Below are positions 9,400-20,524 of a stretch of 64,000 bases of DNA, in pieces. The stretch covers positions 12,602,964 through 12,666,963 of the forward strand of contig JAKSZU010000004.1 in assembly GCA_026018925.1 (NCBI GenBank), in the 5' to 3' direction. A program made the position numbers and the translations under genes. Within the stretch, counting starts at the first letter, position 1. Each line of letters opens with the position of its first letter. Source of the DNA: Tupaia tana. Lineage: Eukaryota > Chordata > Mammalia > Scandentia > Tupaiidae. The notes beneath the pieces were generated by a model, which saw only the letters and a program-made list of their open reading frames with translations, searched no databases and was not told where the DNA came from.

Positions 9400-9720
9400 T
9401 TTGACAAGTGCAGTTGTTGAGTTACCTGGAGATCAGCGTGACCTCTGGAGCTCGTTTTCTGACTTTGTTACCGTGGGTTTAGGGCTACCGAGCTTCGCTT
9501 CCGAGGCATGATCCTTAGAAAACCCAGCTCACGACCCAGTGCTCAGTGAGGGCTCCATTCTGGACGGTCAGAGGCAAGCATCACGCACCTCGGTGTGCAC
9601 GCCAGCACTCGGCTCTCCAGCCCTGCCTGGCCGCCTGGAGCTCACCGTCTCTGCCTGCCCGGCCGTCTAGGCAGGGGCGTCGCTGAGGGTCCTGCAGTTC
9701 TTCCTCAGCCCACCCCATTT
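9400..9720 (-). mobile_element. Probable L1 remnant, antisense (end of split element)
   Basis: Segments such as 'gagttacctggagatcagc' and the 'agtgctcagtgagggctcc' part resemble the reverse strand of an old L1. Too diverged for certainty. Confidence 0.4.
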
Positions 9721-10031
9721 GCTGCTCTTCCCTGTGACCACCCCAGCTCAGGGCCACCTCCCTAGCAAGTCCAGCTGCACGGCCCACTCCTGTGGCGCCT
9801 CCCTGGGGTGGGAGAGGTGGCCCCAGGTTGAAGCTGGTGTGCTTCGAGGGCTCACGACCCGCCTGAGTCTCTCAGCCATGCGCCTGCACTGCCTGCCACC
9901 CACCGTCCGGAACAGCTGCCTCGCGCCGGCCGCTCTCTCCTCCGTACTCAGGATGGCGATGGGCAGAGGGGCCTCTAGGTCCGCCATCGTGACCAGAGCA
10001 AAGCGAAGGTCGACCACGTGGGCTTTGGCCT
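9721..10031. other. GC-rich sequence up to the assembly gap
   Basis: No gene or repeat recognised. The same sequence in copy 2 (20851-21160) continues directly into a MIR, so the gap hides sequence that copy 2 may show. Confidence 0.5.
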
Positions 10032-10131
10032 NNNNNNNNNNNNNNNNNNNNNNNNNNNNNNNNNNNNNNNNNNNNNNNNNNNNNNNNNNNNNNNNNNNNN
10101 NNNNNNNNNNNNNNNNNNNNNNNNNNNNNNN
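10032..10131. other. Assembly gap of exactly 100 N
   Basis: One hundred N characters, the conventional placeholder for a gap of unknown size between two contigs of a scaffold. Copy 1 of the 10-kb block stops at its left edge. Confidence 0.99.
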
Positions 10132-10392
10132 GGGTGTGGGGGGGGGCTCTAGCTCAGCTCAGGCGTGTGGGGTTTCTGACGCCTTTGAGACGCCACATGG
10201 TGCAGGGTTGGGGGCTGGGACGCCCCGAGGGGCCCAGGGGAAGCCCCCCTCCAGGGACGCACGCACAGGGTGGGGGGCTCCGTGACTGTTGGGCAGAGGG
10301 GACCCCTTATGCTGATCGGGGCGCAGGCCAGAGGGCAGGGCAGGGCTAGCTCTGGGCGGAGTCCTAGAAGACAAGCAGGGTCTGAGGACAGA

Positions 10393-10905
10393 GAAGGGGA
10401 GAACAGGAGGGCCCAGGGAGGACACTCAGGGGCCAGAGAGGACAGGAGGGCCCAGGGAGGACACACAGGGCCCAGGGGAGGACAGGAGGGCCCGGGGGGG
10501 GCGGAATACAGGGCCCGGGAGAGGACAGGAGGGCCCAGGGAGACAGGAGGGCCCGAGGGGAACAGGAGGGCCCAGGGGGGACAGGAGGGCCTGAGGAGGA
10601 CACGCAGGGCCCAGGGAGGACAGGAGGGCCCGGGGGGGGGGGTGCGACAGGAGGGCCCCGGGGGGGACAGGAGGGCCCGGGGGAGGACAGGAGGGCCCGG
10701 GGAGGACACGCAGGGCCCAGGGAGGACAGGAGGGCCCGGGGGGGGGGTGCGACAGGAGGGCCCGGGGGGGACAGGAGGGCCCGGGGAGGACAGGAGGGCC
10801 CGGGGAGGACACGCAGGGCCCGGGGAACAGGAGGGCCCAGGAAGGACATGCAGGGCCCAGGGGAGGACAGGAGGGCCCAGGGAGGACACGCAGGGCCCAG
10901 GGGCC
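10393..10905. repeat. GC-rich minisatellite, about 25 units of 20 bp
   Basis: Two alternating unit types, 'gaggacaggagggcccgggg' and 'aggacacgcagggcccaggg', with G-run length changes and two 'gtgcgacaggagggcc' variants. The frames through it give Pro/Gly-rich, collagen-like peptides on both strands; these follow from the repeat, not from a gene. Confidence 0.92.
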
Positions 10906-11129
10906 GCCCACAGAGCCCAGGTGCAGGGAGGGCTGGGACCTTGGCGTCCAGGAGGCTGGAGCAGCAGGAACCGAGCGGGGACCGTGACCATGGCGTGGAG
11001 TGCACAGTAACCTGCGGGGCAGGAACTCCGGGGCCTTTCCTGTCTCAGAGGGAGGGCGTGCTCAGGCCGCTGCCTTCTGGGAGCCTCTGAGCGCAGGTAG
11101 ACAGGGAGGGGACTCTGATGGCAGAGGCC
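10906..11129. other. Short spacer between minisatellite and copy 2
   Basis: GC-rich, no feature seen. It may also exist left of copy 1, outside the window. Confidence 0.5.
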
Positions 11130-11604
11130 AGCCAGGATGCCTGTGAGGTCTAGGTGACAGACGAGAGCAGGCAGCCTGGTGGGGATAGCGAGAAGGTGGG
11201 CTGGGCGGCCTGGGGGCCCTGAGAGGACCTGGCAGTGAGGGGCAGAGCTCAGGCACTGGAGAGAGCCCTGAGAGCTCTGGGCCACCCAAGGGGACACGTC
11301 CCTGAAGGGCCACTCTGGGGGAATGAAGTCACAGTGTGGGTTGGCGACACGCCCAGCACCGGCCTCAGAGCTTTACAGGGACACGTAGCAATCTCACTGC
11401 AGCCCCGCGAGGTGGGCACTCAGTGCTGTTGTAGAGATGAGCAAGAACTCAGAGACCATGGGCACTGGCGCAGGGCCACACAGGCAGTGGTGGGAGCTGG
11501 GCCTGACCCTGCCTGCAGGGCCCGAGTCCAGGCCCGTAAGGTCGTTCTGGACAGCTCTGCTGCTGGGTCACAGTTTCCCCATGGTCATAAAATGAAACCC
11601 ACGG

Positions 11605-11853
11605 TGGGGCCGGCACACGGTGTGGAGGCTAAGGTGCTGGGCTTCCACATGGCGAACCACAGTTCGAGTCCTAGACCCGGAGACTTGAAAATCACACCAG
11701 GAGCATGTGTGTGCATGCCCAAAATCCTGAGAGGAGAATGGAGAAGGGATTGCGGCGTGGCCATCCCACTAGGGGGGCTGGTTTCTCTCTGTATCTCTCT
11801 GGCAAGCACATTCACCCTTACAGCAAAAAATCGGAAACCAAAAAAGGAAAAAA
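11605..11853 (+). repeat. tRNA-headed SINE (copy 2 of 474-722)
   Basis: Same element at the equivalent place in the second block, with a few substitutions. Confidence 0.8.
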
Positions 11854-12399
11854 TGAAGCCACAGGTGAACTGGAGGGAGGGGGATGGAGCGGTTAGAGGA
11901 GGTTTTCTGGAGGCGACAGCATTTTAATGGGGCTCTAAGAGGTGGGAAGGGCCACCCAGGCGGCACTGTCATAAATTAGATGATTTCACACAACACACAC
12001 ACATCCTCATCAGAGCAGGAGGGGTGTCAAGAGCCATCTTCGTAAGGAGGGCTGGGGTCACCGGGCAGCGGACACGCACCATGTGACCACACCCGAGCTG
12101 CACAGGAGCCGGGAAGGGCCTCCAGGATGTGCAGGCTCTGGCTCTGGGGAGAAGGAATTCCGCAGTCCCAGGAAGCAGGGCTGCCACTGGGGGTGCTGCC
12201 TGCCCGTAGAAGGGTGTCTGAGGGGAGAGGCCGGATGCCTGAGTGCGGAGAAACCCTGGGAGGCTGGAGGGCCTCTTCTGTCAGAACAGAAAGATGGAGA
12301 CTTGAGTCCTGTTCCTGGTGCAGCTCGACTGCCTGCAGAGTCAGTTAGCAAAGCTGGGGGAAGGAGGCTGGGGCTGGACTGTGGCTTTAATATGTCCTC

Positions 12400-12633
12400 T
12401 TTTTTTTAAGCTGCTAGAGGGCGTGTGTGCTCACTAGAGAAAGAGATAAGGAGAGGGAGAAAGCACCCCCAGTGGGGCGTGGTCATGCTGTAATCCCTTC
12501 TCCGTTTTTCCATCCTGTTGGGATTCTGGGCACGCATGAGCATGTGCCTGGTGTTTTTCCAGCTGCTGGGCCGGGATTTGACCTGTAGCTGGTCCTGTGA
12601 GATCTGGCCTTCCTTAACCACCAGGCTAAGGGG
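12400..12633 (-). repeat. tRNA-headed SINE (copy 2 of 1267-1500)
   Basis: Equivalent element; only scattered base changes. Confidence 0.7.
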
Positions 12634-12920
12634 CTGCTTGCTTTAAGCATTGGGGGTTGGGGGGCAGATGGAGGTGCAGTGCTAAAGCATGACCTCTGTG
12701 AGGCCAACCCACGGGGAGGGGCTACACTCACCTCTAGAGACCTAGATGCCAGGTACCGCCTGCCCGAGACCCAGCGCAGGGCGGGTCGCAGCACTGGGAC
12801 CCTGCTGGGCTACAGGTGGGCCTCCCTCTTGCTCGGGGAAGAATTAGATAAATAAACCTAAAAAAAAGTTTGGGCAAAGATATACAAAGGGATTTAATTG
12901 TAATTTTATTATGATTGCTA

Positions 12921-13154
12921 TTTTTAGTTTTTGCTGTAGGGCACGTGCACTCACCAGAGAGACAGGGAAAGTGAGAAATTATCCCACAGAGGGAATGGCC
13001 ACACCGCAATCCCTTCTCCATCCTCCTCTCAGGATCTTGGGCATGTACGCACACACACCTGGAGTGATTTTCAAACCACTGGGTCCAGGACTCGAACTGA
13101 TGAGTTGTCCATGAGAGACCCAGCCACCCAACCTTTGTGCCACCTGCTGGCCCC
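12921..13154 (-). repeat. tRNA-headed SINE (copy 2 of 1788-2021)
   Basis: Equivalent element; small indels near 12988 and 13100. Confidence 0.8.
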
Positions 13155-13597
13155 TGAGATATACGAAGAGTCTGGAAAACGTTTGTGAAAAATAAATGAA
13201 AATATATTTATTTTGGAGTGAAAATTTTTGAAATTGATGAGGATTTTTGCCCGTAAAACACCCCGGGCCAGGAAGTGAGTTTGCTGTGCTCACCTCTCCT
13301 GCTTGGTCCTGGCGTGAAGTGGCCATGGTGCTGCCAGGGTCCTCCCCAGGCCCGGGAGGGCTCTGGCCTCCTCCGTATCTGCCGCTGCCTCTTCATCTTT
13401 CCGCAATAGCAGCACGCAGCGGGGCCAGTCTACGGGGACAAGGACTGACCAGCAGAGCGCTGTCTCCCGCCCCGGAAATTCAGAAAAAGAGGGCTGGGCT
13501 TCCGAAGAGGGAATCATGGAGATTACATAAAGAGGAAGGGGGCTTCCATTCCCTGGAATACAAAGGGAATATTTACATTCCAGGCAGTAAAAGGCAA

Positions 13598-13691
13598 GGG
13601 ACCAGCAGATGGTATAAGTTACATGGCTGGAATCCCACGTAGTCGACGGTGGTTTGCATCCTGGACCTGGTGGCTCCAAACTCACGCTGGG

Positions 13692-13726
<35 letters not shown>

Positions 13727-13848
13727 CCAAAACCCCGAGTCGAGAATGGAGAAGGGACTGTGGTGAGGCCAGCCTCCGGGGAGATTTCTCACTTTCTGCC
13801 TGTCTCTGTCTCTTTGGCCCTATAGCAAAAATCTCTTGAAGAAGTAGT
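13598..13848 (+). repeat. tRNA-headed SINE with (TG)n (copy 2 of 2466-2717)
   Basis: Equivalent element. The TG run at about 13694-13724 differs in length from copy 1. Confidence 0.85.
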
Positions 13849-14069
13849 AAAAGACAAGATATTGCTGAACCTTAAGGCTTCTTCTCAAGCCCATGGACGT
13901 CTCAGTCAAAGGTTTTTATTAAACTTTTAAATTTATTTTAAGTCAGATCCCAAATTTTCAAACATCACAGCAGCTCCCCCTCTGCCCCCCGCTCATTTGA
14001 GTCCTTTGAAAAGGATCAGTTTCTGTTCAGACTAAGAGCACTCCATGTTAGCTAGGAATGTCATTGTTC

Positions 14070-14341
14070 TTTATTTCTTTTCTTTTTCTTTTTTGGAGAG
14101 CTTTTTGCTATAGGGTAGATGCACTTGCCAGACAGAGAGAGACAGATAGAAAGAAAGCGAGAAATCACCCCCCAGGGGGGATGGCCACGCCACAATCCCA
14201 TCTCCTCCATGCTCCTCTCAGGATCTTGGGCACGCACGCAGACCCGCCCGGCATGAGTTTAAGACACCGGGTCTGGGACTCGAACCGCAGTCAACTACAC
14301 GGGAGTCCAGCGACATAGCCATTACGCTAATTGCTGGTCCC
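14070..14341 (-). repeat. tRNA-headed SINE (copy 2 of 2938-3210)
   Basis: Equivalent long-form antisense element. Confidence 0.9.
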
Positions 14342-14371
14342 ATCGTTGTTCTTTAATTTTCCCTGTCAGCT

Positions 14372-14647
14372 GGTTTTTTTTGTTTTTTTTTTTTTGGAGA
14401 GATTTTCGCTATAGGGTGTGTGCGCTCACCAGACACACAGACCGAGACATTAGAGACAGAAAGTGAGAAATCACCCCCCAGGGAGATGGTCACGCCACAA
14501 TCCTCTCTCCTTCATTCTCCTCTCAGGATCTTGGGCACACACGCACACGCGCCTGGCGTGAGTTTTAAGCCACCGGGTCCGGGACGCGAACCACGGTCGA
14601 CTACGTGGGAGTCCAGCGACATAGCCATTACGCTAACTGCTGGTTCC
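14372..14647 (-). repeat. tRNA-headed SINE (copy 2 of 3241-3520)
   Basis: Equivalent element with a shorter, G-interrupted T-run. The next SINE follows immediately. Confidence 0.9.
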
Positions 14648-14659
14648 CCCTGTCAGCTG

Positions 14660-14958
14660 GGTTTTTTTTTTGTTTTTTGTTTTTTGTTTTTGTTTTTTTT
14701 TTAGGAGAGGTTTTTTCGCTATAGGGCGCGTGCGCTCGCCAGACAGACAGAGAGAGACATAGAGACAGAAAGCGGGAAATCACCCCCCAGGGGGGATGGT
14801 CACGCCGCAATCCCTTCTCCTCCATTCTCCTCTCGGGATCTTGGGCACGCACGCACACGCGCCCGGCGTGAGTTGTAAGCCACCGGGTCCGAGACGCGAA
14901 CCGCGGTCGACTACGTGGGAGTCCAGCGACATAGCCATTATGCTAACTGCTGGTTCCC
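14660..14958 (-). repeat. Young tRNA-headed SINE present only in copy 2
   Basis: A second antisense SINE directly behind the previous one, absent from copy 1 (empty site about 3527-3541). TCAGCTG occurs on both sides (14653-14659 and 14959-14965). Its body is not a duplicate of its neighbour: it shares 'gtgagttgtaagccaccggg' and 'tccgagacgc' with the SINE at 31857-32128, so both derive from the same recent source. Confidence 0.93.
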
Positions 14959-14979
14959 TCAGCTGTTTTTTTTAAAAAG

Positions 14980-15279
14980 CAATTTCTGTTTGGTTCATTC
15001 TAGTTTGAGTTCCAATCTCCAAAAACAACCCAAAACTACAATAGTAGTTTTACACACACACAAACACACACAAAACCAATGTACAAAAGTTGGGAAAATG
15101 TAAATCTTACTGCCTGGAAACGACCAAGAATAATACCATGGTATATTTCCCCTCTATAAATACATTTTTACAAACGATGCGGATAAAACTATACCACACC
15201 AGTTCAGGGTGCACCCTTTCAGAGAAAGTAAATGCTTCTGGAAAGAAGTGCAACATCTCTGTTGTGTCAACAGTTCGGG
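14980..15279. other. Unique AT-rich spacer (copy 2 of 3543-3846)
   Basis: Same sequence as in copy 1; no gene or named repeat recognised. Confidence 0.5.
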
Positions 15280-15440
15280 AGGGCCGGCAGGTGGCTGGGG
15301 GCTAAGGACACTGGACTCCCACATGGCGGACCGCGGGTGGGGTCCTGGACCTGGCCGCTTGCCTTCTTCCTTTCCATCTCTCTCGCTCTCTCTCACTCTG
15401 TCCCTCTCTGATCAAACTAAAATAAATAAAATAAAATAAT
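15280..15440 (+). repeat. tRNA-headed SINE, short form (copy 2 of 3847-4007)
   Basis: Equivalent short-form element ending in the A/T-rich 'aaaataaataaaataaaata' tail. Confidence 0.85.
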
Positions 15441-15619
15441 TCTTTTAAAATCAAAGCATGATGACCCACACGGGCATGTGCAGTGCACAGACACACCAAC
15501 AGCCACCATCGCTGGGTCCAAAGCTCTTCCCACCCTCCACGCTCCCGATTCCCCACCAGGAGCACGCGTCCCTCCCAGAGGTCAGGAAATGGAAGCCACT
15601 GGAGGGAAGGCGGGGACAC

Positions 15620-16035
15620 GCGCGGTTCCAAGGCGCGGGCTTAACCCCGTTTCCAGCCTCTGGTTTCCAGGCAAACGCCGGCGACCCGGGCCTGAGGCCG
15701 GCGGGGCGGGGCGGGGCGGACGTCACAGTCCCACGTTGTGACGCTCGCGTACTTAAGGCGGGTCGCCAGGCACCTGCCGCTCCTTCCGCCCGCCGCAGCT
15801 CCGCGCAAGCCCCCGCGAACATGGGAGGGAGGACGCTGGCGAGGCTCGCACTGGCGCTGCTGCTGCTGGCGCTGCTGCTGCCCCCACAGATCGGTGCCCA
15901 GACCCAGGCCACGCCGGCCGCCACCACGAAGGCCCAGGCCGGCACCCAGGCCGCCGGCGCCAGCGCCCTGCAGTCCTCCGTGGGCGTCCTGGTCCTGTCG
16001 CTGTCGCTCCTCCTCCACCTCTACTGCTGACTCGG
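15620..16035. promoter_or_regulatory. CpG-dense promoter-like segment, copy 2
   Basis: Same GC boxes (about 15702-15719) and inverted TGACG repeat (15720-15727 and 15737-15744) as copy 1. Here the left arm reads ACGTCACA instead of GCGTCACA, so the arms no longer match at one base but the left half-site becomes the fuller GACGTCAC. Confidence 0.6.
15821..16030 (+). CDS. CD24-like GPI-anchored surface glycopeptide, copy 2
   Basis: Identical to 4388-4597 except for one base, which changes residue 36 from Ser to Thr. The signal peptide, absence of N-glycosylation sites, probable GPI site and hydrophobic tail ending in HLYC are all preserved. The frame is open further upstream (from 15458), but the start is placed at 15821: this Met aligns with the CD24 N-terminus, has a strong Kozak context, and the upstream part is GC-rich flank that is not in frame in copy 1. 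If the two blocks are haplotypes, this is an allele of the same gene rather than a paralogue. Confidence 0.75.
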   Translation: MGGRTLARLALALLLLALLLPPQIGAQTQATPAATTKAQAGTQAAGASALQSSVGVLVLSLSLLLHLYC

Positions 16036-16382
16036 CCACCCTCCACAGCCCGCCCTCCTTCCCGACCCCGCCGGCGCAGCGCCATGAGAACACAGGCCTT
16101 CGGCAAATCCAGTCCCACCCCATGCTTTGTTGACGCGGACCATGTCGAGGACCCCGACTTTGATGGGTCTGAAGAGCACCCCAAGGACTCGACTCCTCGG
16201 GAGAGGCCGGAGTTTCGCCACGAGACTGAAAAGGCAGCGGCGCACTAGCGAAGGCCAGGGATTCGGGTGGAAGAAATACGGACTGGGAGAACCCCACCCG
16301 GAAGAGTAGACTTCACCTTGGAAGCGTAGAGGACGGGTGTGGAGTGGAGATTGTTTCGTTTGATTCACCAGATCCTTAAGGC

Positions 16383-16388
16383 CAATAA
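16383..16388 (+). terminator. Polyadenylation signal AATAAA, copy 2
   Basis: Same AATAAA context as in copy 1, about 350 bp after the stop codon. Confidence 0.5.
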
Positions 16389-16479
16389 AACGATTATGTA
16401 GAAAAGGCTGGGATTCCCTTTGTGCGCCCCCTGGAAGGTCCCGCTGTTACTGAAAATGACACTAATTAAACGCCTTGTC

Positions 16480-16708
16480 CAGCCAGCAGGTGTCCGTGGG
16501 TAAGGCCACTGGGGCCCACATGGCTGACCACAGGGTTTGAGTCCCAGACCCTGCGACTTGAAAAACACACTACAAGTGCCCAAACTCCAGAGAGGAGAAA
16601 GGAGGCCGGCCCCCATGGGGGTGCTTGCCTGCGCCCCCACTCCCCCCCTCTGTCTCTCTCTCCGGTGAACGCATATGCCCCATAGCAAAAAAAAAAGAAA
16701 AAAGAAAA
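16480..16708 (+). repeat. tRNA-headed SINE (copy 2 of 5048-5268)
   Basis: Equivalent element; the A tail is interrupted by G residues here. Confidence 0.8.
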
Positions 16709-16905
16709 GCACATTGGTAAGCTTTCCCAGTTCTCTTGTGAACTCAACTAATTCTGGGCAGGGTGGTGGTTTGATCTGTGCGCAGTAAGGACCAGGTAGG
16801 GCTGGGCCGGGCTCTCCACCCAGGATGGCCCGGTCCGGCTCACTGCGCTACCCCGCCTGGCTCCCGTATAGGAGTGCACGGGCTTCGACTGCTCTAAAAG
16901 GCCGC

Positions 16906-17105
16906 TTTTAATTTTTGTTTGCCACAGGGCATGGGCACTGGCATGGGGGAGGGAAGCACCGCCATGGGCACTGGGCATGGCCATGCCACAGCCCGTCCCT
17001 ATTTCTCCCTCCTCTTGGGATTCCAGGCACTCACACATGCCCGGCGGTCGGTCCGGGACTAGAGCAGGCCGTCGGCCTTGTGGGATCCAGCTGGGCAGAA
17101 GGCCA
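16906..17105 (-). repeat. Degraded SINE (copy 2 of 5466-5665)
   Basis: Equivalent degraded antisense element. Confidence 0.5.
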
Positions 17106-17109
17106 CCCT

Positions 17110-17830
17110 TTAGGGACAGATAGATGACATGGCTGTGCTGTCCCAGCCACGCCAATGAGATTCAGTCCCCCACAGCTATGAGGTGGGCCTGGCCCTGCCT
17201 TGCCCAGCCCTGCCCCCCTGCCCGGCCCCGCCCCACCCCGCCCTGCCCTGCCCCTGCTGTGGCTCCTTTCCATCTCAGGGCAGATGCCTCTGTGGAAACC
17301 TCTGGCCTTTGGAGGACGTATTAGCATGGGATCCAAGCCGGCTCCCAGCCAGCTCCTCGTGTCCTGCGGCCCTCCCCACCCCTCCCATGCCTGTGCTCTC
17401 CCACACCAGGCTTTCCAGCCCCGGGGCCTTTGGAGGTGCTGCCCTCCCACCTCCCAGACTGCCCTGCAGCAGCTGTTTCCTCCATGACCTCCCTCCGTCC
17501 CCTCAGAGCCCTTTGCTCCCACTTCTCTCTTTTCACGCCTTTTCTCGCGTGCCTGGCGTGTGTCTGCACTGTGCCCCGAGGCACCGGGCAGCCCCAGGAT
17601 CCACGCAGTTCATACACCTCCCGCGTCTGGCTCGTGCAGGTGCATAGCGCACACCTGCGGAATGAGGGGGCAGCAGGGGGGTTCAGGTGGAGCCTGTCAC
17701 AGCAAGGGGACCGACTGACCCGAGCACAGCCAGCTGAGGGACGTGGCAGATGTGACAGCCACTCTGCATTTCTGAGCTAAGCCCCACTGGGTCACCAAGT
17801 CTTTACCCATCACTGGATCAGGTTTGTTAA
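17110..17830. other. GC-rich spacer (copy 2 of 5700-6390)
   Basis: No gene recognised; frames on both strands overlap and carry no known domain. Confidence 0.5.
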
Positions 17831-17834
17831 TACA

Positions 17835-17879
17835 TATATGCATGCACACACACATGCACGCACACACACACACACACAG
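17835..17879. repeat. CA-type microsatellite (copy 2)
   Basis: Equivalent to 6395-6441. Confidence 0.85.
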
Positions 17880-18078
17880 AGCATTTATTTATACTGAGAG
17901 CGAGAGGGAGACACTGATGTCAAAAGGTTTTTTTTTTTTTTTTTAGAGATTTTTGCTATTAGATGCTAATCTGCAGCCCCAGCTCATAAAGTGAGTGGGA
18001 CTCTCACAGACAGCTCGGACTCTCCGTGTTCCCCTCTCCGACCATCGCTGCTTTTGAACTCGTTTGGAGTATTTGTGC

Positions 18079-18332
18079 TTTTTTTTTTTTTTTTTTTTTT
18101 TAAGTTTCGCGATAGGGTGTGTGCACTTGCTGGAAAGAGACAGAGACAGAGAAAGAAAGTGAAAAATCACCTCGGGAGGTGGGGTGGCAGCCATGCTTCA
18201 ATCCCTTCTCCTCCATTCTCCTCTGGGATTTTGGGCTCGCACACACACGTGCCCAGCGTGTTTCAAGTGGCTGGGTCTGGGACTCAAACTGCGGGAATCC
18301 AGTGCCTTAACCATCCGTACTACGCAGGCCCC
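18079..18332 (-). repeat. tRNA-headed SINE (copy 2 of 6648-6904)
   Basis: Equivalent antisense element. A truncated tail piece also precedes it at about 17929-17975, as in copy 1. Confidence 0.85.
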
Positions 18333-18665
18333 ATAAATGATAGTCTTTTAAAGACATTTTAAAAATAAGAAAAATGTCTTTTACATGCATTCACGTATTT
18401 ACCATCATTAGTGTTGTTCATTCATTTACTAAATCTTAAATTTTCCTGCTCATTCTCCTTCAATCTGGAGACCTGTCTTTGATATTTCTCGTAGTACAGA
18501 TTTGAGAAGTGAAAATTGTTTAGCTTCTGTTTTTAAAAAAAGATTTATTTTACTAATACCTCTGAGATGTACTTTCTACAGAGACAAAATACTAAATGGG
18601 CTTTGTGCTTGTTCTGTTCAGTCACTGTTTCTGACGTGAAGTCTATAGTCATTCTTTTTCCCCCC
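18333..18665 (-). mobile_element. Ancient L1 fragment, antisense (copy 2)
   Basis: Equivalent to 6905-7237. Confidence 0.6.
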
Positions 18666-18833
18666 AATAATTATTTTATTTAACTGTATTTATTTAAATT
18701 TGACCAGAGAGGGAAAGAGTGAGAGGTGGTGGGGGGAGGGGAGTGAGAACGAAGCCGCCAGGTCCAGGACTCGAACTGTGGTTGACCATGTGGGGGTTAA
18801 GTGCCCTCAACCAATACACCACCTGCAGACCCC
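18666..18833 (-). repeat. tRNA-headed SINE, short form (copy 2 of 7238-7405)
   Basis: Equivalent short-form antisense element. Confidence 0.85.
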
Positions 18834-18875
18834 TATAGTCACTCTTTTATTTGTTTCCTTGTATGTAGTGTGTAC

Positions 18876-19131
18876 TTTTTTTAAGAGATATTTTTGCTAT
18901 AGGGTGCATGCACTCACTGGAGAGACAGAGACAGAGAGACAGAAAGTCTCGGGAGAAATCACCCCTCGGGGGGATGGCCATGCCATAATCCCTTCTCCAT
19001 TCTCCTCTTGGGATCTTGGGCATACAAACACATGCTCCCGGTGTGAGTTTGAAGCCGCCGGGTGCAGGACTCCAACCGTGGTCGACTATGTGGGAGTCCA
19101 GCAACATAACCATTACGTATCTGCTGGTCCC
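18876..19131 (-). repeat. tRNA-headed SINE (copy 2 of 7449-7706)
   Basis: Equivalent long-form antisense element. Confidence 0.9.
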
Positions 19132-19134
19132 TTG

Positions 19135-19386
19135 TTTTTAAATTAAGATTTTTGCCGTAGAGCACATATGATTGTCAGGGAGAGACAGAGAGAGGGAAAG
19201 TGAGAAATCACCCCCAGAGAGGATGGCCATATCATAATCCCTTCTCCTCCAGTCTCCTCTCAAGATTTCGGGGACACATGCACACACACACCTGACATGA
19301 TTTTCAAGGCACTGGGTCCAGGACTCAAACCATGGAGCCGGCCATGTGGAGTCCATCTCCTTCACCACCACGCCGACGGCTGGGCC
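19135..19386 (-). repeat. tRNA-headed SINE, old (copy 2 of 7710-7961)
   Basis: Equivalent element. Confidence 0.8.
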
Positions 19387-19526
19387 TGTGCTGTGCGACC
19401 ATGGGACCCTGTCTGCCTTCAACTTTTCCCTCCATTGCTAGTTTTTCAGTAATTTATTATTAGTATGCTTTAGCACAGTTTTACAATTTTATTCTGTTTG
19501 GGGTTTGTGAGATTTATAATTTTAAT

Positions 19527-19540
19527 AAAACCTGGATGAC
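19527..19540. other. Empty SINE target site
   Basis: Single copy of AAAACCTGGATGAC, the 14-mer that is duplicated around the SINE in copy 1 (8103-8116, 8394-8407). This is the pre-insertion state. Confidence 0.95.
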
Positions 19541-19972
19541 CGTCTACCATTCAAATATATTTTTCTGCGTGCTCTTTTATTGGAGCTCCAATTTTACATA
19601 TGCTGGACCACTCGGCACAGCCCACGGGTTCTGTTCCTTTGAACCTTCTTTCTCCGGGGGTCTCAGTGTGGGTAGATTTTATTGCTGTGTATTCTTGTTT
19701 ACTAAACACGTCTTCTATTTTGCTACCAATTCTCTCTACTAGAGTTTTCATTTGGCTTCCATTAGATTCTTCGTAATGTGTTTCATTTCTCTATTATGTG
19801 CACGTTCTGCTTTATCTGTGAACATGCGTGAGGTACTTTTGAAATATGAGGTGGATAACTTTCTGTCTGCTAGTTCTTGCTTGGTTTATATTGACTACAG
19901 TTTTCTCCTAGTTTTGGGTCATACTTTTGTTTCTTAGCATGGCTGGGCACTTGATTTTATGCTGACCTTTCC
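19541..19972 (-). mobile_element. Ancient L1 fragment, antisense (copy 2)
   Basis: Equivalent to 8408-8842. Confidence 0.6.
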
Positions 19973-19974
19973 TT

Positions 19975-20045
19975 TTTTTTAAAAGAGAATTATTTATTTA
20001 GTTTTATTTATTTATTCATTTATTTTAATTTGACCAGAGAGAGAT

Positions 20046-20082
<37 letters not shown>

Positions 20083-20186
20083 GGAGGGAAAGTGAGAAAG
20101 CAAGCCACCAGGTCTGGGACTCGAACCCGTGGTTGGCCATGTGGGAGTGTCCATTGCCTTAACCACCATGCCACCTGCTGGTCCCT
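19975..20186 (-). repeat. tRNA-headed SINE, short form with (AC)n (copy 2)
   Basis: Equivalent to 8850-9064 with a shorter AC run. Confidence 0.9.
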
Positions 20187-20199
20187 ATGCTGACCATTT

Positions 20200-20456
20200 T
20201 ATTATTTATTTAGTTAGCTTATTTTTTAGTTTGTTATAGGGTGCATGCACTTGCTGGAGAGAGACAGAGGACGAGAGAGAGAGAGAAAGTGAAAACACAC
20301 CCCGGGGGGACGGTCACACTGCAATCCCTCCTCTGCACCCTCCTCTGTGACTTTGGGCACTCATGCACATGTGTCCTGTGTGTTTTCCAAGCCACTGGGT
20401 TCAGCACTGGAGCTGTGCAGTTGGTCGTGTGGACCAGTCGCCTCGACCACATGCCA
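20200..20456 (-). repeat. tRNA-headed SINE (copy 2 of 9078-9333)
   Basis: Equivalent antisense element. Confidence 0.75.
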
Positions 20457-20524
20457 CATTGTCAATGTTCCGTTTTCCAGTTTCTGGATCTCGCTGTCTT
20501 CCTTAAGGAGTGCTGGGGTTCGTT

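Larger units (their letters stand above)
1..10031 (+). repeat. 10-kb duplicated block, copy 1 (cut by window start and by gap)
   Basis: Bases 1-10031 align end to end with 11130-21160 in the same orientation, with the same order of SINEs, L1 pieces, microsatellites and CD24-like frame. The left edge is the window start, so the true edge is not visible. The right edge coincides exactly with the 100-N gap. Differences seen are scattered substitutions, microsatellite length changes, and a SINE present only here (8117-8393). The coding frame differs by one base in 210. This could be a recent tandem duplication or two haplotypes of one locus placed side by side by the assembler. The contact with the gap favours the second. 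Confidence 0.97.

Noticed and set aside
10990..11030. Thrombospondin-type motif resemblance (ECTVTCGAG) in a plus frame
   Set aside because: Only nine residues match. The needed Trp residues and remaining cysteines are absent, and the frame comes out of a minisatellite.
10270..11297. Collagen-like or Pro-rich proteins on both strands (up to 382 codons)
   Set aside because: Produced by the 20-bp GC-rich minisatellite; both strands are open at once.
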